Origin: Lachnospiraceae bacterium UBA1759
Lineage (GTDB): Bacteria > Bacillota > Clostridia > Lachnospirales > Lachnospiraceae
Length of the DNA: 30,160 bases
Assembly (NCBI GenBank): GCA_002315555.1
Contig: DCHF01000010.1
Location: forward strand, 1-30,160
Reading direction: 5' to 3'
The first letter of the stretch is position 1. Each line of letters begins with the position of its first letter. Below the pieces are notes generated by a model. It did not search any database. It saw only the letters and a list, made by a program, of their open reading frames with translations, and was not told the DNA's origin. The position numbers and the translations under genes were made by a program. Of the stretch, positions 15,062 to 21,717 are shown piece after piece.

Positions 15062-15946
15062 ATGTATACACAGATGCTGAAGCATTTCGGTGATCCGGCA
15101 GCGGAACAGCCTTTTTGGATCGAACTTGTGGGAACATCGTATTGTGATTACACGTACAAGATCACGAGGACCCTGGAAGCGAGCAACGTTTATGTTGCGG
15201 AGTACATTATTAAAGGAACGGGCACGCTGAAGGTCGGCGGAAAGGAATATCATCCTTCCGCGGGAGATTTCTATCTGCTTCAGCCGGGAACGCCGCATGA
15301 GTATTATTCCAGTGCGCATGATCCGTGGGTGAAGATATTTGCAAATGTATACGGCCCGCTGTGCCACAGCGTGGTCGATGACTACGGCCTGATGAATACG
15401 GTCCTGGTCCAGAACTGCGATGTACAGAAGACGCTGCAGGAACTCATCGATATCGCCTGCGACAATACGCTTCTGGAATCCCAGATCATGACCAAGTGTG
15501 CCGGCAAGTTCGTTGAACTGATCGCTTCGGTCGCCGGCAATGTCCACACGGACATGATGGGTACCGGAAACTCCGAGGTCAACCTGCTCTGTGATTTCCT
15601 GAATGCAAATATTCACCGCAATGTCAGCATCTCCGAGCTGTCGCGTCTGATTTTCCGTTCACCGGACTATACCATCAAGTTATTTAAGAAGGTCGTGGGC
15701 GATACTCCCTACGATTATCAGCTGAACCGCAAGATGGAGCTCTGCAAGCGCAGACTCTGCACCAGCAGCGATTCCATCTCCGATATCGCTTCTGATCTCG
15801 GTTATACCGATCCGCAGCATTTCTCCAAGCTGTTCAAGAGCAAATGCGGTCTGAGCCCCAGACAGTACCGGAATCAGTACATGAATTCTCATGAGGGCCA
15901 TGACGGCTACCTGAGAAATGAGGGCCTGAACATCGAAAAGGAGTGA
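15062..15946 (+). CDS. AraC family transcriptional regulator
   Basis: A 294-residue regulator. The N-terminal half is a cupin-like sensor domain (about 20-100; GTGTLKVGGKEYHPSAGDFYLLQPGTPHEYY). The C-terminal half (about 172-273) is the double helix-turn-helix: VSISELSRLIFRSPDYTIKLFKKVVGDTPYDY, then ISDIASDLGYTDPQHFSKLFKSKCGLSPRQYR, the hallmark second-HTH segment. Such proteins usually sense a sugar and activate adjacent sugar genes. The start has GAGAGGTG about six bases upstream. Its stop is two bases before the next GH43 start, so the two form one operon. Likely targets are both GH43 genes and the ABC operon, inferred from position and the shared element at 14965/16901. Confidence 0.92.
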   Translation: MYTQMLKHFGDPAAEQPFWIELVGTSYCDYTYKITRTLEASNVYVAEYIIKGTGTLKVGGKEYHPSAGDFYLLQPGTPHEYYSSAHDPWVKIFANVYGPLCHSVVDDYGLMNTVLVQNCDVQKTLQELIDIACDNTLLESQIMTKCAGKFVELIASVAGNVHTDMMGTGNSEVNLLCDFLNANIHRNVSISELSRLIFRSPDYTIKLFKKVVGDTPYDYQLNRKMELCKRRLCTSSDSISDIASDLGYTDPQHFSKLFKSKCGLSPRQYRNQYMNSHEGHDGYLRNEGLNIEKE

Positions 15947-15948
15947 GC

Positions 15949-16902
15949 ATGAAGGAAGTGACCTACACGAATCCGCTGGTCGAAAACGGCCCGGATCCTT
16001 TTGTGACGGAATGGAACGGAAGCTATTATTACAGCTTCAGTGCGCCGGACGGCGTCTATGTGGAGAAGCAGGAACGCCTTTGTGATTTCAAACGCGTGGG
16101 CCGGCATGTGTACACCCCGGAAGAGGGGACGATGTGGTCCCGTGAATTCTGGGCACCGGAGATCCATGAGATCGACGGCGAGTGGTATCTTTACGTAGCC
16201 GCGGATGACGGTCAGAACGCAAATCACCGTATGTATTGTCTGAGATCGGAAAACGGTGAGCCGGATGGGAACTATGTCATGATGGGCAAGGTGACCGATG
16301 TGACGGACGAGTGGGGCATCGACGGCACCGTACTGAAAACGAAGGACGGCCTTTACATGGTCTGGTCCGGACAGGAGGGCTTCCGCCCGGGGGTGATCGA
16401 GACTGCGCAGAATATCTACATCGCCCGTCTGAAAACACCGTGGGAAGTGGAAGGTCCGCGCGTGATGCTGTCCACGCCGGAATACGACTGGGAGACCGCA
16501 GGCAGCAGCGATACGCTTCCGAAGGTCAATGAGGGTCCGCAGATCTTATATAAGGATGAAACGATCCACATCATTTATTCCGCAGCCGGCTCCTGGTGTC
16601 AGGAATACTGCCTGGGACGTCTTACGTTCCGCGGCGGCGATGTCATGGATCCCGCTTGCTGGGAAAAGGGGAGTGCGCCGGTATTTTCCAAAGCGGAAGG
16701 CTCATACGGCCCGGGGCATTGCTCGTTCGTAACGGCGCCGGACGGCACGGATATGATCTTTTATCATGCCCGGCGTGACGGGGACGGCGGCTGGCCGGGA
16801 AGAGGCATGCGCCTTCAGACATTCACCTGGGAAGGGGATATTCCGGTATTCGGAATACCGGCTTTACCGGGGAAAGAACTTTCCGTCAGTGTACGAGTAT
16901 AA
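15949..16902 (+). CDS. GH43 enzyme, exo-alpha-1,5-L-arabinofuranosidase-like (second of three)
   Basis: A 317-residue GH43 protein with no signal peptide. Triad: Asp16 in GPDPF, Asp125 in GIDGT and Glu195 in VNEGP. Other landmarks are FWAPEIHEIDGEWYLYVAA, the segment from NIYIARLKTPW to VMLSTPEYDWE, YGPGHCSF (His257) and IFYHAR. This set strongly resembles exo-alpha-(1,5)-L-arabinofuranosidase-type GH43 proteins, so arabinan or arabino-oligosaccharide breakdown in the cytoplasm is the best guess. The ATG at 15949 is preferred to an in-frame GTG at 15943 because AAAAGGAG (15936-15943) lies right before it. It is cotranscribed with the AraC gene. The ABC importer genes follow. Confidence 0.9.
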   Translation: MKEVTYTNPLVENGPDPFVTEWNGSYYYSFSAPDGVYVEKQERLCDFKRVGRHVYTPEEGTMWSREFWAPEIHEIDGEWYLYVAADDGQNANHRMYCLRSENGEPDGNYVMMGKVTDVTDEWGIDGTVLKTKDGLYMVWSGQEGFRPGVIETAQNIYIARLKTPWEVEGPRVMLSTPEYDWETAGSSDTLPKVNEGPQILYKDETIHIIYSAAGSWCQEYCLGRLTFRGGDVMDPACWEKGSAPVFSKAEGSYGPGHCSFVTAPDGTDMIFYHARRDGDGGWPGRGMRLQTFTWEGDIPVFGIPALPGKELSVSVRV

Positions 16903-16928
16903 TTATATAATACAAGTAACGTTGTATT
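16901..16928. promoter_or_regulatory. Inverted repeat and shared element after the GH43 stop
   Basis: AATACAA (16909-16915), six bases and TTGTATT (16922-16928) form a perfect 7-bp inverted repeat followed by T. The 20 bases 16901-16920 match 17 of 20 positions at 14965-14984 in the araC control region. It could be a weak AT terminator for the araC-GH43 operon, or an operator; the duplication favours a regulatory role. Confidence 0.4.
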
Positions 16929-16951
16929 TTTTGATTAAAATGACGAAAAAC

Positions 16952-16988
16952 GGACGATATGTCACCTGTTTTTTGTTGACATATGTCC
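16952..16988. promoter_or_regulatory. Pair of inverted operator-like sites before the sugar-binding protein gene
   Basis: GACATATGTCC at 16978-16988 overlaps the -35 box. Its near-copy GACATATCGTCC reads on the minus strand at 16963-16952. The core GACATATGTC is a perfect 10-base palindrome. The centres lie about 25 bases apart. A repressor or activator site is inferred. Confidence 0.4.
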
Positions 16989-17004
16989 ATAACGGCGTTA
17001 CACT
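16976..17004 (+). promoter_or_regulatory. Promoter of the sugar ABC transporter operon
   Basis: TTGACA (16976-16981), a 17-base spacer and TACACT (16999-17004). Transcription would start near 17011, just before the hairpin at 17019-17036. Confidence 0.7.
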
Positions 17005-17018
17005 TTTTACGTGAATTA

Positions 17019-17036
17019 CCATTAGTAAGCTAATGG
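17019..17036 (+). promoter_or_regulatory. 5'-end hairpin of the binding-protein mRNA
   Basis: CCATTAG, loop TAAG and CTAATGG form a perfect 7-bp stem within about ten bases of the expected 5' end and shortly before AAAGGAGG (17043-17050). Such hairpins often protect highly expressed mRNAs; that role is inferred. Confidence 0.5.
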
Positions 17037-17058
17037 CAAAATAAAGGAGGAAACACAT

Positions 17059-18336
17059 ATGAAGAAGTTATCCAAAGTAGTTGCACTGCTTTTGGTGGCT
17101 GCTATGGTTCTTTCCATGACTGCATGCGGTAACGCAGGCGGCAAGAAGAAGCAGACCATCGAAGTTGCTGTTACTTACACCGGTGACCAGCTCGACACCT
17201 TCAAGGGCCTCGTTGCAAAGTTCACCGAAAAGACCGGTATCGAAGTTACCATCGACGAGTACGGTGACGACTACGAAGCTACCATGAAGAGCCGCATGGC
17301 TTCCAATGAGCTTCCGGACGTTTTCCAGACTCACGGCTGGTCCATCCTTCGTTACAAGGAATACCTGATGAAGCTGAATGATCAGTCCTGGTATTCTGAC
17401 CTTGATGAATCCGCTCTCGGCGTTATCGCTGATGATGACGGCAGCATCTACGTTCTTATGATCTCTGAGCTTATCAACGCTACTCTTGTAAACCTTGACG
17501 TTTGCGAAGCAGCAGGTGTTGATCCGTACGCTATCCACACTTGGGATGATCTGTACGCAGCTTGTGAGAAGGTTAAGGAAGCTGGTTACACCCCGATCGG
17601 TTCCAACGCAGGTTCCGGTATCTTCGCTAACATCGCCGGTGGTTTCGTATCTTACGGCGGCGGCGTAAATGATTCCGCAGCTATGCTTGACGGTACCTGG
17701 GACTGGGCTAACTACAAGACCACTCTTATGGCTTACATTGTTAAGACTGTTGACAACGGTTTCTGGGCTGAAGACGTTCTGACCCGTTCCGGCGACGACA
17801 TGACTGCTAAGTGGGCTGATGGCACTGCAGCATTCATGCTTGGTAACGACCCGGGCTTCCTGATCTCCGCTCTGACCTTAAATCCGGATGCTAACTACGC
17901 ATTCATGCCCACCTTCAAGACTACTGATGATGGTAAGGAATTTGTTGGTATCGGTGAAGGCGACACCTTCGGTATCTGGAAAGACACCAAGAAGGCTGAC
18001 GCAGCTAAGGAATTCCTGAACTTCATGGCTGAAGCTGAGAACGCTAAGACGATGGCTCTTGCAACCGGTAAGGTTACCTGCACCAAGTCCGCTATGGCGA
18101 TCGATGACAGCTACGGTTCCAAGGTATTCGCTGAGATGAAGGAAAAGTGCTCTGATTGCGATATCCTTTACGAAAACCTTTGGGACAGAAAGTACATGCC
18201 GTCCGGTATGTGGGGCATCTTCGGCAACGCTTGTAAGGAAGTCTTCGGTGACACCTCTGAAGCTAACCAGGAAGCTCAGTTACAGTACCTGATCGATAAC
18301 TACAATGACTGCTACGCAGCAGCTCATGCTAAATAA
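17059..18336 (+). CDS. Sugar ABC transporter substrate-binding lipoprotein
   Basis: A 425-residue extracellular lipoprotein of the family 1 solute-binding type. The N-terminus has a basic start, a hydrophobic core and the lipobox LSMTAC, with Cys23 as the lipid-modified residue. The mature protein begins with IEVAVTYTGDQLDTFKGLVAKFTEKTGIEVTIDEYGDDY, typical of oligosaccharide-binding proteins. Also typical are DVFQTHGWSI and, late in the chain, EFLNFMAEAENAKTMALATGKVT. It captures sugars for the two permeases that follow. Codon choice differs from the neighbours: GCT, GTT and CTT are frequent, as in highly expressed genes. A strong ribosome site (AAAGGAGG), a 5' hairpin and a terminator right after the gene (18365-18394) all point to far higher expression than the permeases. 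Confidence 0.94.
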   Translation: MKKLSKVVALLLVAAMVLSMTACGNAGGKKKQTIEVAVTYTGDQLDTFKGLVAKFTEKTGIEVTIDEYGDDYEATMKSRMASNELPDVFQTHGWSILRYKEYLMKLNDQSWYSDLDESALGVIADDDGSIYVLMISELINATLVNLDVCEAAGVDPYAIHTWDDLYAACEKVKEAGYTPIGSNAGSGIFANIAGGFVSYGGGVNDSAAMLDGTWDWANYKTTLMAYIVKTVDNGFWAEDVLTRSGDDMTAKWADGTAAFMLGNDPGFLISALTLNPDANYAFMPTFKTTDDGKEFVGIGEGDTFGIWKDTKKADAAKEFLNFMAEAENAKTMALATGKVTCTKSAMAIDDSYGSKVFAEMKEKCSDCDILYENLWDRKYMPSGMWGIFGNACKEVFGDTSEANQEAQLQYLIDNYNDCYAAAHAK

Positions 18337-18364
18337 TCGACATAGACTGTAAATGTCTTTGCGG

Positions 18365-18394
18365 GGGGGCAAAAGTTTCTTTTGCCCCCTTTTT
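18365..18394 (+). terminator. Intra-operon terminator between binding protein and permeases
   Basis: GGGGGCAAAAG (18365-18375), loop TTT and CTTTTGCCCCC (18379-18389) form a perfect 11-bp stem followed by TTTTT. Partial read-through would give the permeases less transcript than the binding protein. No separate promoter is evident before 18437. Confidence 0.88.
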
Positions 18395-18436
18395 AAAAAA
18401 AGTTCTGATAATCGTTTATAACGTAAGGAGAGCGAG

Positions 18437-19306
18437 ATGAAAAGTAAACATCGCCAGTACCTGATGCTGACAATACCGGCAGTTCTTTTGCTACTCTGCT
18501 TTATTGCAGTTCCTCTTATCAACGGTATCCGCGTTTCTTTCTTTAAATGGAACGGATACTCACAGAACATGACTTTCTTCGGCGTTAACAACTACATTAA
18601 CGCGTTTAAGGATCCTGTTTTCTTCAGTACCCTTGGAAATACTATGATCTACGGCTTCGGATCCACTTTATTCCAGAATATCCTGGGTCTTTCATCCGCT
18701 CTGTTCCTGAACATGAAGTTCAAGGGCAGAAACGCAGTCCGTGTCATTCTCTATATGCCGATTATGATCTCCGGTTTCATTATGGGTCATATTCTTTATT
18801 ACTTCTTCCAGCTGGAGGGCGGTGCGTTCAATACCATGCTCGGCTGGGTGGGCTTGAACCCGGTCTACTGGACCGGTACCGGCCTCGGCGCAACGCTTGC
18901 ATGTATGGCATGTAACTCATGGCAGTACATGGGTATCTGTATGATCATTTACTTAGCGGGTCTGCAGGGTATTCCGGATATGTATCGTGAAGCCGCAAGA
19001 CTTGACGGTGCAAATAACTGGCAGGTATTCAAGCATGTAACCATTCCGCTTCTGATCCCGTCCATCACCACGGCAGTTGTCATCAACCTTATCGGTGGTT
19101 TCAAGATGTACGATGTCATCGTATCTCTTACCGGCGGCGGCCCGGGCAGAAGCTCCCTGTCACTTTCATATTATATTCAGCTGTTATACTTCCAGGATGA
19201 GAAGGCAGGCTATGCTTCCGCTGTCGGCTGCATCATGTTCTTCATTATCCTGATCATCACCGTGCCGATCAACGCATGGCTCAGAAAGAGGGAGGTCGAA
19301 TATTAA
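18437..19306 (+). CDS. Sugar ABC transporter permease, first subunit
   Basis: A 289-residue inner-membrane protein with six predicted helices, of the MalF/UgpA-like class. Helix 1 is about 9-31. The conserved cytoplasmic EAA loop reads EAARLDGANNWQVFKHVTIPLLIPS (about 187-211) and contacts the ATPase. FKMYDVIVSLTGGGPGRSS is the usual segment after it. The start has TAAGGAG about nine bases upstream. Its TAA overlaps the next ATG by one base. No ATPase gene is present in the cluster, so it probably uses a shared MsmK-type ATPase encoded elsewhere, which is common in Firmicutes. Confidence 0.93.
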   Translation: MKSKHRQYLMLTIPAVLLLLCFIAVPLINGIRVSFFKWNGYSQNMTFFGVNNYINAFKDPVFFSTLGNTMIYGFGSTLFQNILGLSSALFLNMKFKGRNAVRVILYMPIMISGFIMGHILYYFFQLEGGAFNTMLGWVGLNPVYWTGTGLGATLACMACNSWQYMGICMIIYLAGLQGIPDMYREAARLDGANNWQVFKHVTIPLLIPSITTAVVINLIGGFKMYDVIVSLTGGGPGRSSLSLSYYIQLLYFQDEKAGYASAVGCIMFFIILIITVPINAWLRKREVEY

Positions 19307-20142
19307 TGGAAAGTATCGTTAATAAGAAAAAGACCGGTTGGTGCTATCCGGTTGCGATCCTCGCGGTTTTATTCTACCTGCTTCCGATCTACGTCCTCTT
19401 AAACCTGTCCGTTCATACGGTCCAGAACATGAGAGACGTACTGAGTCTTCCGGAGACCTACAACTGGGCAAACTATGCGAAGGCTTTCGCGAACACTTCT
19501 CTTTGGAAGGGCTTCCTGAACTCCTTCGTTATTGCGATCGTGACTATCTTCGTTGAGATCGTTGTTTCCGCACTTGCCGCATACGGCGTCGCAAGAGCGG
19601 GTGGTAAGGTTGCGGATTCCATCCGTACCGTCAACATGCTGATCATGATGATCCCCGGTATCGCACTCCTGGTCGGTACCTACGGTCTGATGACCAAACT
19701 GCATCTGACAAACAGCCTTCTCGGCCTTGCTTTTCTGTCAGCTGCAGGCGGTATTCCCGGTACGCTGTTCATGTATGTAAACTTCGTCATTTCTATTCCG
19801 AGAGCGCTTGATGAAGCGGCTTCCATCGATGGTGCCGGTGTTTTACGTACCTTCTTCCAGATCATCCTGCCGCAGTTAAAAGCAGTCACCGTTACCCGTG
19901 TCATCATGACCGCAGTCGGTTCCTGGAACAACTACCTGATGCCGATGTTCTTACTGAACAACAAGGCAAAGTACACCGTCATCCTTGTTATCAAGGCTGT
20001 ATTCGCCGGTTCCAACGGCGTTAAGGATGTACCGTATGCCTGTGCGACCTGTGCACTCGGTCTGTTACCGATCATCGCAATGTACCTGCTTCTTCAGAGA
20101 TTCATTATCGAAGGTCAGATGGACAGTGCGGTCAAGGGCTAA
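19306..20142 (+). CDS. Sugar ABC transporter permease, second subunit
   Basis: A 278-residue MalG/AraQ-like permease with six predicted helices. Conserved features are LPETYNWANYAKAFANT after helix 1, the EAA loop EAASIDGAGVLRTFFQIILPQLK and SWNNYLMPMFLL. The start ATG overlaps the stop of the first permease in TAATG, with GAGGGAGG about 10 bases upstream, so translation is coupled. An in-frame alternative at 19276 lies within the first permease and is not needed. It pairs with the first permease to form the pore for the lipoprotein's sugar. The strong terminator at 20164-20215 ends the operon. Confidence 0.93.
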   Translation: MESIVNKKKTGWCYPVAILAVLFYLLPIYVLLNLSVHTVQNMRDVLSLPETYNWANYAKAFANTSLWKGFLNSFVIAIVTIFVEIVVSALAAYGVARAGGKVADSIRTVNMLIMMIPGIALLVGTYGLMTKLHLTNSLLGLAFLSAAGGIPGTLFMYVNFVISIPRALDEAASIDGAGVLRTFFQIILPQLKAVTVTRVIMTAVGSWNNYLMPMFLLNNKAKYTVILVIKAVFAGSNGVKDVPYACATCALGLLPIIAMYLLLQRFIIEGQMDSAVKG

Positions 20143-20163
20143 CCCCAAGCAATTGTATTGTAT

Positions 20164-20215
20164 AAAAGAGCTTACATTTCGGATGAAGTTATTCACTGAA
20201 ATGTAAGCTCTTTTT
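20164..20215. terminator. Rho-independent terminator of the ABC operon
   Basis: AAAAGAGCTTACATTTC (20164-20180) pairs perfectly over 17 bp with its complement at 20198-20214, around a 17-base loop, ending in TTTTT. Confidence 0.9.
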
Positions 20216-20283
20216 GTATGCCGCGATGGATCGGGCGGGCTTCGGTATTTTTGATCATATCCCCGGTTGGACCTCGTTTCCTC

Positions 20284-20312
20284 TTGCGAAGTCCTTGAAA
20301 CTATGGCATAAT
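20284..20312 (+). promoter_or_regulatory. Predicted promoter of the flavodiiron gene
   Basis: TTGCGA (20284-20289), a 17-base spacer and CATAAT (20307-20312). The leader would be about 105 bases long. No recognisable riboswitch is seen in it. Confidence 0.5.
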
Positions 20313-20424
20313 ATTCAGGTGAAAATACAGCCGGATACTGAAACTACAGGATAATCGGCACGGAATGAATAAACCATTCATACTGTGAAACGCGCAGCAG
20401 ATGGTCTTACCAGGAGGAGGAATT

Positions 20425-21588
20425 ATGATCAGTAATATTTCGGAAAAGGTTTTATATATCGGTGTGGATGACCATGACATCGATCTGTTTGAGAGCCAGT
20501 ATGTGGTGCCGAACGGTGTGTCATATAATTCTTATGTGATAATGGATGAAAAGATCGCGATCATGGATACGGCCGATGCCCGTGCGTCCGAGCAGTGGAT
20601 GGCAAATCTGAAAGAAGCATTAAACGGAAAGACGCCGGATTATCTGGTCGTTCATCATATGGAGCCGGACCATTCCGCAAACATCAAGGCAGTCGCGGAT
20701 CTGTATCCGACCATGCAGATCGTCGGAAACGCAAAGACGTTCCCGATGATGAATCAGTTCTTCGGTGAAGACTTCAGCGACCGCCGCGTCGTTGTGAAGG
20801 AAGGGGATACTCTGGAGCTCGGCACCCACACGCTGACGTTTGTCATGGCGCCGATGGTCCATTGGCCGGAGGTCATGGTCAGCTACGAATCTGCGGAAAA
20901 GATCCTGTTCTCGGCCGACGGTTTCGGTAAATTCGGTGCGCTTGATGCCGATGAAGACTGGGCATGCGAAGCCCGCCGTTATTATTTTAACATCGTCGGT
21001 AAGTACGGCGCACAGGTGCAGGGCCTGTTAAAGAAGGCTGCCGCGCTGGATATTCAGACCATCTGCCCGCTGCACGGACCCATCCTTACCGAGAATCTGG
21101 GCTATTACATCGGTCTGTATGATACCTGGAGCAGCTACAAGCCGGAAAATGAAGGCATTCTGGTGGCGTGCGCATCCATTCACGGAAATACCCGCAAGGC
21201 AGCGCTGAAACTGGTGGAACTGCTGGAAGCGCAGGGTGAAAAGGTTGCATTCAGCGACCTGACCCGCGATGACATGGCGGAAGCAATCGAGGATGCATTC
21301 CGCTATGACCGCCTGGTCATTGCCTGCTGCACCTATGACGGCGGTCTGTTCCCGGCCGGCGAAAGCTTCCTGGCACATCTGAAGGCAAAGGCTTATCAGA
21401 GCCGTACCGTCGGTCTCATCGAGAACGGCAGCTGGGCGCCGATGGCAGCAAAGCTGATGAAGGCACAGTTGGAAGGCATGAAGAACATCACCGTGCTGGA
21501 ACCGGTCGTTACGCTGAAGGGCGCACTGAACGATGCTTCCGCGGCACAGATGAGCGAACTTGCGGCAGCACTGACCACGAAGGCCTGA
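20425..21588 (+). CDS. FprA family A-type flavodiiron protein
   Basis: A 387-residue cytoplasmic protein that reduces O2 to water and/or NO to N2O in anaerobes. The N-terminal metallo-beta-lactamase-like domain (about 1-240) carries the diiron ligands His78-x-Glu80-x-Asp82-His83 (HHMEPDHSAN), His146 (MVHWPE), Asp165 (SADGFGKFG) and His217 (CPLHGP). The C-terminal flavodoxin domain (about 247-385) has the FMN phosphate loop ACASIHGNTRKAA. It has no extra rubredoxin or flavin reductase domain, so it is class A and needs an outside electron donor. The ATG at 20425 follows AGGAGGAGG with a good gap; an in-frame ATG at 20401 lies before that site. The gene is monocistronic with its own terminator. 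Confidence 0.95.
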   Translation: MISNISEKVLYIGVDDHDIDLFESQYVVPNGVSYNSYVIMDEKIAIMDTADARASEQWMANLKEALNGKTPDYLVVHHMEPDHSANIKAVADLYPTMQIVGNAKTFPMMNQFFGEDFSDRRVVVKEGDTLELGTHTLTFVMAPMVHWPEVMVSYESAEKILFSADGFGKFGALDADEDWACEARRYYFNIVGKYGAQVQGLLKKAAALDIQTICPLHGPILTENLGYYIGLYDTWSSYKPENEGILVACASIHGNTRKAALKLVELLEAQGEKVAFSDLTRDDMAEAIEDAFRYDRLVIACCTYDGGLFPAGESFLAHLKAKAYQSRTVGLIENGSWAPMAAKLMKAQLEGMKNITVLEPVVTLKGALNDASAAQMSELAAALTTKA

Positions 21589-21680
21589 GCCGCGCTTTTT
21601 CCGCATAAAGACGCGGAGACCGGACATGAAACGTTCTCTGTGTAAATCGCGGTGTCTATTTAAGAAAGTGAAATCAGAAC

Positions 21681-21710
21681 GCAGCGGCTCGTCTGAGCCG
21701 CTGCATTTTT
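21681..21710 (+). terminator. Terminator hairpin just before the helicase start
   Basis: GCAGCGGCTC (21681-21690), loop GTCT and GAGCCGCTGC (21695-21704) form a perfect 10-bp stem followed by ATTTTT. It ends only seven bases before the helicase ATG. It probably ends the flavodiiron transcript but could also attenuate helicase expression. Confidence 0.88.
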
Positions 21711-21717
21711 AACGAAT

